A stretch of 64,000 nt of DNA from Cohnella rhizoplanae (GCF_948329515.1 NZ_CAOJCN010000016.1:62001-126000); one strand, 5' to 3'. Shown: positions 16,279 through 24,880, counted from the stretch's first letter. Notes: generated by a model from the letters alone, not told the origin. Made by a program: numbers and translations.

Positions 16279-17433
16279 ATGGCATTGGGACCATACGCGC
16301 ACGAAGAAGGATTGAGTACGAGCGCGACGGGACTGGCATCCCACGCGGAAGGGTATCTGACGCTGGCGAGCAACGTCGCGGCGCACGCGGAGGGCAGCGG
16401 TACGACCGCCTCGGGCTACATTAGCCACGCGGAAGGCTCCGGCAGTACCGCCGCCGGCAACAGCGCGCACGCGGAAGGGACAAGTACCTCGGCCTCCGGC
16501 GACTTCAGCCATGCCGAGGGATCGCTGACGGTGTCGTCGGGGACGGCGGCCCATGCGGAGGGAGACAGCACGCATGCCGGCGGGGCTTACTCGCATGCAG
16601 AGGGGTACCTGGGCACGGCCAACGGCTATACGGCGCATGCCGAGGGCTACGGTTCCCAGGCGTCGGCATCGGCCTCGCATGCGCAAGGGTTCCAGAACGT
16701 AGCCGACGCGCCCGTCGCGCATGTCGAGGGACTGGGCACTGCCTCGGGGCTGCTGGAGGGCGTCCATGTCATGGGCCGCTACGGCACGGCCAACGAGAAT
16801 ACGTACTCGTGGTACTTGGCCAACGGGACCGCCGCCAATGCGCAGGGGCACGCCGCGAAGATACTCTCCAACGGAAACGTGAAGATCGACGGCACGGTCA
16901 GCACGCCCGCCGCGGATTATGCGGAGATGTTCGAGAGCGAGGACGGCAAGACGATCGAGCCGGGCTGCTGGGTGACGCTCGAGGGCGACAAAGTACGGAG
17001 GGCGAACGCGGACGACGAATTCGTGCTCGGCATCGTCAGCGCGACGCCGGCCGTGCTCGCCGACAGCGGCGAGCTGCGGTGGAAGGGCAAGTACAAGACG
17101 GACGAATGGGGCAGGGTGCAGTACGAATGGCGCGTGCGCCCTCCGGTGGTCGGCGCCGACGGCCAGGAAGCGCTGCCCGGCGGGCAGGAGCTCGTCCCCG
17201 TGCTGGATCCCGCATGGGATCCGGACCGGACGTACGTGCCCCGCCTGAATCGGCCGGAGTGGGTGCCGGTCGGACTGGTCGGCAAGCTGTTGGCGCGCGA
17301 CGACGGCACGTGCGTGCCCGGCGGCCGCTGCATGCCCGGCGAAGACGGCATCGCCACGGCCTCGGACGCGGGCTTCATCGTGCTGAAGCGCACGGGCCGG
17401 CGCCAGATTCTGGCGCTGCTTCTGGGCAGGTGA
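16279..17433 (+). CDS. HAEG-repeat (YadA-head-like) protein with G2 autoproteolytic domain
   Basis: 384 residues in two parts. Residues about 10-155 consist of about ten 14-residue repeats of the type (S/A)HAEGxxTxASGxx, the pattern of trimeric beta-roll heads in YadA-type adhesins and of phage fibres. The second half begins with ANGTAANAQGHAAKILSNG and then AADYAEMFES, which matches the Peptidase_G2 (IMC) self-cleaving domain of the phi29 pre-neck appendage protein. The Asp and Glu of DYAEMFE are the likely catalytic residues. That domain acts as an intramolecular trimerisation chaperone and then cuts itself off. No signal peptide is visible and no other phage gene is nearby. I chose ATG 16279 with GGGGAGGG 7 nt upstream. 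Function is probably a secreted or surface fibre, or a domesticated phage gene. Confidence 0.85.
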   Translation: MALGPYAHEEGLSTSATGLASHAEGYLTLASNVAAHAEGSGTTASGYISHAEGSGSTAAGNSAHAEGTSTSASGDFSHAEGSLTVSSGTAAHAEGDSTHAGGAYSHAEGYLGTANGYTAHAEGYGSQASASASHAQGFQNVADAPVAHVEGLGTASGLLEGVHVMGRYGTANENTYSWYLANGTAANAQGHAAKILSNGNVKIDGTVSTPAADYAEMFESEDGKTIEPGCWVTLEGDKVRRANADDEFVLGIVSATPAVLADSGELRWKGKYKTDEWGRVQYEWRVRPPVVGADGQEALPGGQELVPVLDPAWDPDRTYVPRLNRPEWVPVGLVGKLLARDDGTCVPGGRCMPGEDGIATASDAGFIVLKRTGRRQILALLLGR

Positions 17434-17447
17434 GCTTGTCGCCGCAG

Positions 17448-17520
17448 CCGCTCTAAGCTCATATTCTATGCGCAGAGGCTCCCGTGTCGGGAGCCCCTGC
17501 CGCTCTAGCTCATATTTTGC
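17448..17520. repeat. Possible 51-bp unit remnant with GGCTCCCG hairpin, also a terminator candidate
   Basis: AGCTCATATT occurs at 17456 and 17507, 51 bp apart, preceded both times by CCGCTCT. Between them is a near-perfect hairpin, GCAG-A-GGCTCCCG-TGT-CGGGAGCC-C-CTGC. The element lies between convergent genes (HAEG-repeat protein and BceB) and could end transcription from both sides, although the T-tract is weak. Its period equals that of the larger arrays in this window. Confidence 0.6.
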
Positions 17521-17577
17521 GTTTAACTTCTCGGATATCCTTCCGCGTGGTCTCCGCCTCTTCGCCACCCGGATCCC

Positions 17578-19524
17578 TCACGCCGGATTCAGAATCCGGT
17601 CGTTCGAAAAGACGCATACCGCATAATAGACGAAGTACACCGCGATATACGCGCCCATCGACAGCAGGATCGGGATCGTGAAGTTCATCCCGACAAGGCC
17701 TGCGGTGAACACCTTCATGATCACGTAGCCGTGCGCGGTGCCGACCGCCAGCGGCAGGGCGAACACGAACAGCGTCTGCCAGGCGACCGTGCGCCGCAGC
17801 TCCCGTCGGCCCACCCCCAGCTTGCGCAGCACGTCGTACCGTCCCTTGTCCGCGTGCGCCTCGGTCATCTGCTTGAAGTAGATCATGCTACCCGTAGCCG
17901 CGAGGAAGACGAGACCGAGGAACCCGACGATGAACAGGAACAGTCCGGATTCTTCCTGCGTTCGCTTATATTCCGCATAGTACGTGGTCAGACGCACGTC
18001 GTCGCGGCCCGCGGCCAGCTTGCTTAGCCCGTCGGCGGTCGCTCCGGCCTTCTCCTGGCCTTCGACCCGGTATACCTCGAACACGGTAGGCGCGACGGCT
18101 TGCGCGAGCTCGGCCCACGTCCCGTCGTCGACTACGACGAACAGATCCGGGAACCGCCAGCTCAGCACGCGGCCTTCCAGCAGATCGACGAACGGGAGCG
18201 TCTCCTTCCCGTCCCCGATGCGAAGCTCGAGCGATCGGCCCTCGTATTCCGCAAATGTCTGATCGTCCAGCATCGGCCGGATCGCGGCGGCTTCTCCCGC
18301 GGCCAGCCGGACCGTCTCCCGTCTGCCGAGCGCCTCGGACGCTTGGTTGTAGGCGCTGGCGGACAGGATCGATACCGACTTGCCCGGCTCGGCGTACGAG
18401 TAATAATGAATCGGAATCTCGCGCAGATTGGTCAGCCCCGCATCCAACTCGACGACGGGAACGGAGAGCCGCGCCGCCACCGGATGTTCCTTGTCCGCCT
18501 CGACGATGCTTCGGACGCCGTCGTCGAACGCGGGATCGACGGAGGCATGCTCGTAGCTGAACGGCCGGCTCTCGGCCGTGCTGCGCTCCGCGAAGTAGTA
18601 CTGAATGTATACGATGCTGAAGATGCCGAGTGTGATTCCGCTGAGCAGCGCGATCATCGAAAAGGTGCGGACATGGCCCCGCGCGCGGAACAGCAGCTGC
18701 GACACGCCGATCATGGCGGTGCCCCGGTAATAGCGGGATTTGTTCCTGCGCCAGGCGGCGAGCAATGCCGGCACGGCCGAACGGAACAACAGCCAGGTGC
18801 CGAGCAGGATACAGACCAGGGCGATGCCCATATTGCGGGCGAACTGCTCGGTCGTGTGAATCTCTTGCAGCGCCGCCATATAGCCGGATGCGATGAGCAG
18901 GACGGCCGCGATCGCGGTCCATGCCGAGACGCGGGGCGCGGGCTCGCCCATTTTGTCGGCCCTGAACAGCTCGATCAGCGCGAACTTATAGATGAGCCGG
19001 TAGCTGTGCAGCGAGGTCGCGAGCACGATGAGCGCGAATACCGCGATCGTGTTCGCCGCGGCTTCAAGCGAGAGTCCGAAGCTTACGGTCGTCGCGGCGC
19101 CCATCCCGAGCAGCCGAACGAGAATCATGCCGAACAGCTTGGAGAGCAGCGTCCCTATACCGATGCCGGCGGCCAGCACCAGGGCGCTTAGCATCAGATT
19201 TTCGTAGAGCAGCATGCGCCCGATCGTCTTGCGCCGCACGCCGAGCAGCGCGTACAGGCCGATTTCTTTTTTGCGGTTGCGCGTGAAGAACGCATTGGAA
19301 TAGCCGGTGAATACGGCGGCGAACAGCGCCAGCACGATCGACGAGCCCATGAATACCGAGCGCAGGTTTTGCGAGGAAGCCATCCCGGCCTCGATGTCTT
19401 TGCTGTACTGCAGGCTGACGAACGTATAATAAATGACGACGCTGATCAGCATGGATAAAAAATAAATGCCGTAGTTTCGGGCATTGCCCTTCATGTTCTT
19501 CTTGGCCAGGTCCCATGGCGTCAT
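17578..19524 (-). CDS. BceB-type ABC transporter permease (peptide antibiotic resistance/sensing)
   Basis: 648-residue permease of the MacB/FtsX superfamily. An N-terminal MTPWDLAKKNMKGNARNYGIY precedes about ten membrane helices, with a large extracellular domain of about 220 residues between helices 7 and 8. This architecture is specific to BceB-like transporters, which free targets such as undecaprenyl-pyrophosphate from bacitracin-like peptides and signal to a partner kinase. The start at 19524 is preferred because AAAGGAG lies 9 nt upstream; an ATG three codons earlier is too close to that site. It follows the BceA-type gene by 34 nt and is divergent from the RS pair. Confidence 0.9.
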   Translation of the reverse strand: MTPWDLAKKNMKGNARNYGIYFLSMLISVVIYYTFVSLQYSKDIEAGMASSQNLRSVFMGSSIVLALFAAVFTGYSNAFFTRNRKKEIGLYALLGVRRKTIGRMLLYENLMLSALVLAAGIGIGTLLSKLFGMILVRLLGMGAATTVSFGLSLEAAANTIAVFALIVLATSLHSYRLIYKFALIELFRADKMGEPAPRVSAWTAIAAVLLIASGYMAALQEIHTTEQFARNMGIALVCILLGTWLLFRSAVPALLAAWRRNKSRYYRGTAMIGVSQLLFRARGHVRTFSMIALLSGITLGIFSIVYIQYYFAERSTAESRPFSYEHASVDPAFDDGVRSIVEADKEHPVAARLSVPVVELDAGLTNLREIPIHYYSYAEPGKSVSILSASAYNQASEALGRRETVRLAAGEAAAIRPMLDDQTFAEYEGRSLELRIGDGKETLPFVDLLEGRVLSWRFPDLFVVVDDGTWAELAQAVAPTVFEVYRVEGQEKAGATADGLSKLAAGRDDVRLTTYYAEYKRTQEESGLFLFIVGFLGLVFLAATGSMIYFKQMTEAHADKGRYDVLRKLGVGRRELRRTVAWQTLFVFALPLAVGTAHGYVIMKVFTAGLVGMNFTIPILLSMGAYIAVYFVYYAVCVFSNDRILNPA

Positions 19525-19558
19525 AGCGAGCATCTCCTTTCGGCGATCGGGCGGGGTC

Positions 19559-20326
19559 TCATCCGACGACCGGCGCGCCGCCGCCGAGGACGGACAGCAC
19601 GTCCATGATTTTTTTGAAAAAAAGCGGACGCGCCGTCTCGCCTCTGCCGACCTCGGTGAAGACGCTGCCGTCCTTGATGAACAGCACGCGGGAGCAATAA
19701 CTGGCGGCGAACGGATCGTGCGTGGCCATCAGAATCGTCGCGCGCTCGCGCACGTTGAGCTCCTGCAGGCACTCCAGCAAGTCCGTGGCGGACTTGGAGT
19801 CGAGCGATCCGGTCGGTTCGTCCGCGAGCACGAGACTCGGCTTCGCCACGATCGCGCGGGAGGTGGCGGTGCGCTGCTTCTGTCCGCCGGAGATCTGGTA
19901 CGGGTACTTGTCCAGGATGCCCCGGATGCCGAAGCGTTCGGCGATCTCGTCCGCGCGGCGCTCCAGCTCCCGCAGGTCGGCGCGGGCCAGCGCCAGCGGC
20001 AGAACGATGTTCTCCCTGACCGTCAGCGTATCGAGCAGGTTGAAGTCCTGGAAAATGAAGCCCAGCCGATCCCTGCGGAAGGCCGACATCCGCGCCTCGT
20101 CCATATTCAGTATGCTGACGCCGTCCACCTCGATCTCGCCCGAGGTCGGCCGGTCGATCGTCGACAGCAGGTTCAGCAGCGTCGACTTGCCGGAGCCGGA
20201 AGGCCCCATGATGCCGACGAACTCGCCTTCCTGGACGGTTAGGTCGATATCCTGCAGCGCGGTGAACAGATTGCCTCTTGCGCCGTACGTCTTATGCAGA
20301 TTTCTCGCTTCCACGATCGTTTTCAT
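19559..20326 (-). CDS. BceA-type ABC transporter ATP-binding protein
   Basis: 255 residues. Walker A GPSGSGKST, Q-loop FQDFNLLDTLTV, signature SGGQKQR, Walker B LVLADEPTGSLD and the switch His in MATHD are intact. The FNLLDTLTV segment is typical of BceA/LolD-MacB-class ATPases. The ATG at 20326 has GGGAGG 8 nt upstream; an ATG nine codons earlier is less likely. Together with the BceB-type permease it forms an antimicrobial-peptide detoxification module. Its expression is probably activated by the divergent response regulator through the box at 20425. Confidence 0.93.
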   Translation of the reverse strand: MKTIVEARNLHKTYGARGNLFTALQDIDLTVQEGEFVGIMGPSGSGKSTLLNLLSTIDRPTSGEIEVDGVSILNMDEARMSAFRRDRLGFIFQDFNLLDTLTVRENIVLPLALARADLRELERRADEIAERFGIRGILDKYPYQISGGQKQRTATSRAIVAKPSLVLADEPTGSLDSKSATDLLECLQELNVRERATILMATHDPFAASYCSRVLFIKDGSVFTEVGRGETARPLFFKKIMDVLSVLGGGAPVVG

Positions 20327-20424
20327 CCGATCAACCTCCCTATTGCCATTCATGAACGTCAGGCCTGCGATCTCATTGTACCTGATCTCTCATGCGTTCA
20401 ACCGAACAGCGGAGGCGCCTAACC

Positions 20425-20438
20425 TAACAATATTGTCA
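20425..20438. promoter_or_regulatory. Candidate BceR-type operator
   Basis: TAACA-ATAT-TGTCA matches the TNACA-N4-TGTNA form known for BceR-like regulators. It lies in the divergent region. A TACAAT on the minus strand (20375-20380) could be the -10 of the bceAB-type genes, with the operator about 45 nt upstream of it. Confidence 0.6.
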
Positions 20439-20522
20439 CATACGGCGTGTTGCGCGCGGCCGGCGGGGATGGTATGAATGACTCATGCGAAAAGGCGAAC
20501 GGCCAGACGGGGAGGCATGCGG

Positions 20523-21200
20523 GTGAGCATGAAAATTATGATCGTCGAGGACGACCCCACGATCCGGGAGCTGATCGCGGAGGCGCTCGGCAAGTGGGGC
20601 TTCGACGCCTGCCTCGAAGTGGACTTCGGCCAGGTACTGGCCGGATTCGTCCGGGAAGCGCCGCATCTGGTGCTGATGGACATCAACCTGCCCTCGTTCG
20701 ACGGCTTCTACTGGTGCGGACGGATCCGGGAGGTGTCGAAGGTGCCGATCCTGTTCCTCTCCTCGCGCGACACGCCGATGGATATGGTCATGTCGATGAA
20801 CATGGGCGGGGACGACTTCGTGCAGAAGCCGTTCCATATCGACGTGCTCGTGGCCAAGATCCAGGCGCTGCTGAGGCGGACGTATGCCTACCTGGACGCG
20901 CAGCCGAGCGTCATCGAGCACGATGGCGTGGTGCTGGACCTGAGGGACGGAACGGTATTCCTGGGAGACAGCCGGGCGGAGCTGACCAAGACGGAGTTCG
21001 CGATCCTGAGCCTGCTCATGCGGAACAAGGGCGCCATCGTCAGCCGCACGAAAATCATGCGCGCGCTCTGGGAGGACGAGAGCTTCGTGGACGAGAACAC
21101 GCTTACCGTCAACATCGGGCGGCTGCGGCGGAAGCTGGCGGAGCTCGGCCGGGAGGATTATATCGCGACCCGCAAGGGACAGGGGTACGTCGTGCCATGA
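20523..21200 (+). CDS. BceR-type response regulator (OmpR family)
   Basis: 225 residues. The receiver domain has the acidic pair EDD near residue 10, phospho-acceptor Asp in LVLMDINLP, and a KPF switch Lys. The C-terminal winged helix ends in NIGRLRRKLAELG...KGQGYVVP. I prefer the GTG at 20523, 7 nt after GGGGAGG; ATG at 20517 is too close and ATG 20529 is a little far. The stop overlaps the kinase start as ATGA. It should activate the divergent ABC genes when the kinase reports flux through the transporter. Confidence 0.92.
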   Translation: MSMKIMIVEDDPTIRELIAEALGKWGFDACLEVDFGQVLAGFVREAPHLVLMDINLPSFDGFYWCGRIREVSKVPILFLSSRDTPMDMVMSMNMGGDDFVQKPFHIDVLVAKIQALLRRTYAYLDAQPSVIEHDGVVLDLRDGTVFLGDSRAELTKTEFAILSLLMRNKGAIVSRTKIMRALWEDESFVDENTLTVNIGRLRRKLAELGREDYIATRKGQGYVVP

Positions 21201-22216
21201 CATTCGCCGACTATGTCAGGGATAAAGCGCCGTTCCTGCTGTTCGCGGCAGGCCTGACCGCATTCGTCGCCTTGATGATGGCCGTCAGCGGCGTCGATTC
21301 GGACACCGTCCTGTATACCGCTTCGGCTTGCCTCGTGTTTACGGTCGGGTATGCGTTCGCGGGTTATGCCTATCGGAGAGCCTTCTACCGGGAGCTCGAG
21401 CTGAGCATGGACGCCAAGGACGCCAAGGTCGACCATCTGCCCAGGCCTCAGACGAGAGGGCAAGGCCGGCTGCTGGCCTTCGTCCGGCACCGGCAGGACG
21501 AGCACGAGGGACAGCTGCGCCGCCTGCGGGCGGAGATTCGCGAGCACCAGGACTTCGTCATGTCCTGGATTCACGAGGTGAAGCTGCCGATCGCCGCCGC
21601 GCGGCTGCTGCTGGCGCGGGAAGAGGCGCTGCCGGAGGCGCTCGCGGACAAGCTCGAGGACGAGATCGGCAAGATCGACAGCTACGTCGAGCAAGCGTTG
21701 TATTTCTCGCGCATCGATTCCTTTTCCAGGGACTACTACATCGCCGAGCTGCCGCTGCAGACGCTCGTCAAGGCGAGCGTGCGCAAATACGCCAAGCTGT
21801 TCATCAACAAACGGATCGCCTTCGAGATTCAGGAGGGAGAGCTCCGCGCGCACAGCGACGGCAAGTGGCTCGCCTTCATCGTCGAGCAGATCATGGCCAA
21901 CGCGCTCAAGTATACGCCGGAGCAGGGACGGATCGCGGCGGGCTGGGAGGAGGACGCGGCGGAGAAGCGGCTGTGGATCGAGGATAACGGGATCGGGATT
22001 CCGCCGGAAGAGCTGGGCCGCGTTTTCGACAAAGGCTTTACGGGGACGAACGGCCGCAGTCACGCCAAGTCGACGGGGCTCGGGCTGTACCTGGCGAGGC
22101 AGATGGCGCTTAAGCTCGGGCATCGGCTGTCCGTCCGCTCGGAGCCGGGCGCGGGGACGCGGCTTACGATCCATTTTCCGAAGTTCAGATCATACAATGA
22201 CATCGGGCAGCCCTGA
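21197..22216 (+). CDS. BceS-type intramembrane-sensing histidine kinase
   Basis: 339 residues. Two membrane helices (about residues 10-30 and 38-58) are joined by a loop of only a few residues, so the kinase has no sensor domain of its own; this is the intramembrane-sensing type that needs a BceAB transporter. The H-box is SWIHEVKLPIAAARLL, followed by N-box NALKYT, G1 DNGIGI, and G2 STGLGLYLAR. It overlaps the response regulator gene by 4 nt. A small GCAAGC-CCGC-GCTTGC hairpin follows the stop without a T-tract. Confidence 0.93.
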   Translation: MTFADYVRDKAPFLLFAAGLTAFVALMMAVSGVDSDTVLYTASACLVFTVGYAFAGYAYRRAFYRELELSMDAKDAKVDHLPRPQTRGQGRLLAFVRHRQDEHEGQLRRLRAEIREHQDFVMSWIHEVKLPIAAARLLLAREEALPEALADKLEDEIGKIDSYVEQALYFSRIDSFSRDYYIAELPLQTLVKASVRKYAKLFINKRIAFEIQEGELRAHSDGKWLAFIVEQIMANALKYTPEQGRIAAGWEEDAAEKRLWIEDNGIGIPPEELGRVFDKGFTGTNGRSHAKSTGLGLYLARQMALKLGHRLSVRSEPGAGTRLTIHFPKFRSYNDIGQP

Positions 22217-22305
22217 GGCAAGCCCGCGCTTGCGCCGCGATGCGAATAGGCGTTTACTAAGTGAAGGAAAGCTTGATAGACTCGCTCAGGAGGGAGACCG
22301 TCACC

Positions 22306-23514
22306 GTGAATCATCATACCGATATCATCGCATCCGTCATCCGCGAGGCGGAGGCAAGAGGCATCCGGCTGGAGGGCGTCGCGTTCCCGGACGAGATCGT
22401 CCTGGAGCCGGGCGCGATCGCGCGCTTGCCGGCATACCTGTCAGGGAAGGGACACAAGCGCGCGCTGCTGGTCGGAGACCCGGTCACGATCGCGGCGGCC
22501 GGCGGCGAGGGGCTGGCGGCATCGCTGCGCGGGTTGGGCATCGAGACCGAGACGACGCTTGTGACGCCCAATGCCGCGGGCGACGTAGTGGCGGACGAGG
22601 CCTCGGTCGTGCAGGCGCTGCTGGACATGCAGAAGCATCGGGCGGACGTCGCCGTAGCGGTCGGCGCGGGCACGCTGCACGACATTACCCGATATGCGGC
22701 GTATACGTCGGGATTGCCGTTCGTGTCGGCGCCGACGGCGCCGTCGGTCGACGGCTTCACTTCGAAGGGAGCGCCGCTGCTCATTCGCGGCGACAAGATC
22801 ACCGTTCCGGCGATCGGCCCTTCTGCGATTTTCGCGGATACGGACATCCTGGCGCAAGCGCCCGCGGCGATGGTCGCGGCCGGCTTCGGCGACATGCTCG
22901 GCAAGTACACGTCCTTGTTCGACTGGAAGGTCGGCCATGCGATCGGCGGCGAGGACTACGATCCGTTCGTCGCCGAGCTGACCGGCAGCGCGCTGGACGC
23001 GTGCGTCTCGCGCGTCGAAGCGATCGGCGGCCGGACGCCGGAGGGCATCGAGACGCTGACGCGCGCGCTCATCGTGTCGGGTCTCGCGATGCTGATCTTC
23101 GGCCAGTCCCACTCCGCCTCGGGGGCCGAGCATCATTTGTCGCACTATTGGGAAATGGAGCTGCTGCGAACCGGGCGCCGGCAGGTGCTTCACGGGGCCA
23201 AGGTCGGCGCGGCGTGCGCGATCATCGCGGACCATTACCGCCGCCGGCTGGGACAGGCCGCAGAGGCGGGGGCGTCCGGGTCGGATGCTGCGCTCGCCGC
23301 GCGGCTCGGCGACCGGCTGCCCGAGATCGCGGCCTGGCTCGGCGAGCTCCCAGGCGCTGCGCGCATCCGGGAGCTGCTGCGGATCGCGGGCGGCCCCGCG
23401 GAGCCGGAGGCGCTCGGGATCGATGCCGAGCTGGTCTTGCGGTCGCTCCGCGAAGCGGACGAGATCCGCCCGGGCCGCAAGACGCTGCTGCGCCTAATTA
23501 ACGGCAGACCATGA
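22306..23514 (+). CDS. araM: sn-glycerol-1-phosphate dehydrogenase (AraM/EgsA family)
   Basis: 402 residues, close to the roughly 390-400 of Bacillus AraM. The enzyme reduces dihydroxyacetone phosphate to sn-glycerol-1-phosphate, the archaeal-type lipid backbone precursor; in Bacilli it supplies heptaprenylglyceryl phosphate synthesis. Visible signatures are GAGTLHDITRY for NAD(P) binding, the metal-site region APTAPSVDGF (Asp), GAEHHLSH (His) and LHGAKVG (His). The GTG at 22306 follows AGGAGGGAG at 9 nt; the in-frame GTG at 22261 has no comparable site. It is a single gene that ends in a strong terminator. Confidence 0.9.
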   Translation: MNHHTDIIASVIREAEARGIRLEGVAFPDEIVLEPGAIARLPAYLSGKGHKRALLVGDPVTIAAAGGEGLAASLRGLGIETETTLVTPNAAGDVVADEASVVQALLDMQKHRADVAVAVGAGTLHDITRYAAYTSGLPFVSAPTAPSVDGFTSKGAPLLIRGDKITVPAIGPSAIFADTDILAQAPAAMVAAGFGDMLGKYTSLFDWKVGHAIGGEDYDPFVAELTGSALDACVSRVEAIGGRTPEGIETLTRALIVSGLAMLIFGQSHSASGAEHHLSHYWEMELLRTGRRQVLHGAKVGAACAIIADHYRRRLGQAAEAGASGSDAALAARLGDRLPEIAAWLGELPGAARIRELLRIAGGPAEPEALGIDAELVLRSLREADEIRPGRKTLLRLINGRP

Positions 23515-23517
23515 AGA

Positions 23518-23560
23518 GGCTGTCTCCAATGCCGTCTTCGGCGTTGGGGCAGCTATTTGT
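23518..23560 (+). terminator. Terminator of araM
   Basis: GCTGTCTCCAATGCCG-TCTT-CGGCGTTGGGGCAGC is a long, nearly perfect stem starting 4 nt after the stop, with a weak following T-run. Confidence 0.8.
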
Positions 23561-23580
23561 GTCGCAAACGTTCCACCCAT

Positions 23581-23866
23581 CCGCAAGAAGTTCCAACTGA
23601 GACTACTTGCCTGCGTGACCGGCCACTTCCTCACAATAAGTCCTAACGGAGACCACTTTTCCTGCGCTACCCGCTCCCGCGTCGCAAGAAGTCTCAACCG
23701 AGATTACTTTTCCCCTCACTTAGCCACCTCTTAGCAAGAAGTCTCAACCGAGACCACTTTACCTGCGTGACCGGCCACTTTCTCGCAAGAAGTCTAACCG
23801 AGACCACTTCGTCCCACCGTCCGGCCCCCGCGTCGCAAGAAGTCTCATCTAAGACCGCTTTGTCCC
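23581..23866. repeat. Tandem array 2: six 50-51-bp units with a conserved palindrome and variable spacers
   Basis: The motif AAGAAGT/AATAAGT begins at 23585, 23635, 23686, 23736, 23787 and 23837, spaced 50 or 51 bp. The core is CGCAAGAAGTCTCAACCGAG followed by ACCACTT. AAGT and ACTT pair around CTC-AACC-GAG. Unlike the other arrays, the 25-nt spacers differ clearly between units. The array occupies the space between the convergent araM and AraC genes. Confidence 0.9.
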
Positions 23867-23895
23867 CGAGCCACGCCTGCTCCCCCCCGCACGCC

Positions 23896-24792
23896 TCACT
23901 CCCCCAGATAAGCGCGGATGTATTGCCTCGGCGACACGCCTTCCGCCTGCTTGAACGCCTTGCTGAACGCATACACGCTCCCGTACCCGACCTCCTCCGC
24001 GATCGAGGTGAGCGAGCGCCGGCCGTAGATCATGAAGCCCTTCGCCTTCTCCATGCGCTGCCGGACCTGGAACTGATGCGGCGACAACCCGAACTTCTCC
24101 TTGAACAGGCGGGAGAAGTGGAAGACGCTGAGGCAGGCCAGTTTGGACAGCTCCTCGAGGCTGACCGTCCGGTTGTAATGATCCACGATAAAGGTGACGG
24201 CTCGTTCGAGCGTCTTCTCGTGCAGGCTCAGATGCGCCTTGTGCTGCGCTTCGAGCCCCGTGAGCAGCAGATGCAGAATGTGCAGCACGAGCGACTTTTG
24301 CAGCACGATGAAGGCCTCGTCTCTTCGGTCGTAAGCATGGATCAGCTTCATCAGCAGCCGGTGGATCTCGCCGTGGCCGCCGATGCGGATGACGTCGGGC
24401 ATGCCGAGCGCGTCCCCCAGGTGATTGGGGCGGATGAGGCGGGCTTCGGCCTCCGTGCATTCGGCGCGCGTCTTGAAGTTGACGGGGACGTCCTCGAACG
24501 AGGCGTCGTCCATGACGTCGAAGTGAATGTGCGGCATCCAGCATTCGCCGGACGAGCCGATAAACTCGTGCTCGACGCCGGGCTTCAGCAGGAGGATATC
24601 GCCGGGTACGAGCGTATGCGGCCGGTCTTCGATCCGCAGCCGCAGCTCCCCTTTTTCCAGATAGAGCAGCTCGTAGTCGAATATAATGCGCGGCTTGAGC
24701 TGCATATCGACGGCGCGGTGGTTCCATGCCCGGCGCACGTTGGGCGACATCTGCCTGAGCAGCTCGCGCACGGCATCCGATGGTGCGGCCAT
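23896..24792 (-). CDS. AraC-family transcriptional regulator next to the GH172 locus
   Basis: 298 residues. The N-terminal cupin domain (KGELRLRIEDRPHTLVPGD, PGVEHEF) is followed by a C-terminal double helix-turn-helix (LEELSKLACLSVFHFSRLFK and SIAEEVGYGSVYAFSKAFKQ). The ATG at 24792 has GAGGAGGGA at good distance; an earlier ATG at 24843 lacks a site. It is divergent from the first GH172 gene with 185 nt between, so it probably regulates the locus in response to a sugar. The ligand is not evident. Confidence 0.92.
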   Translation of the reverse strand: MAAPSDAVRELLRQMSPNVRRAWNHRAVDMQLKPRIIFDYELLYLEKGELRLRIEDRPHTLVPGDILLLKPGVEHEFIGSSGECWMPHIHFDVMDDASFEDVPVNFKTRAECTEAEARLIRPNHLGDALGMPDVIRIGGHGEIHRLLMKLIHAYDRRDEAFIVLQKSLVLHILHLLLTGLEAQHKAHLSLHEKTLERAVTFIVDHYNRTVSLEELSKLACLSVFHFSRLFKEKFGLSPHQFQVRQRMEKAKGFMIYGRRSLTSIAEEVGYGSVYAFSKAFKQAEGVSPRQYIRAYLGE

Positions 24793-24880
24793 GAAGTCCC
24801 TCCTCGAGAAAAGCAAGATCGGATAAACAATCACAATCCGCAATAAGGAACTTGCCCTAACAATTTGCTAAGATCAGTGT

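Noticed and set aside
16198..17433. Prophage fragment around the G2-domain protein
   Set aside because: No integrase, capsid, tail, holin or lysin gene is adjacent; neighbours are a deacetylase and a Bce-type transporter.
20447..21196. A single long plus-strand frame joining the region upstream of the BceS-type kinase (starting at 20447)
   Set aside because: That part is the out-of-frame shadow of the response regulator gene; the kinase starts at the ATG at 21197 overlapping the regulator's stop codon.
23581..23866. CRISPR array
   Set aside because: Repeats are short and degenerate, the spacers are partly similar to each other, steps are only 50-51 bp, and no cas genes are present in the window.
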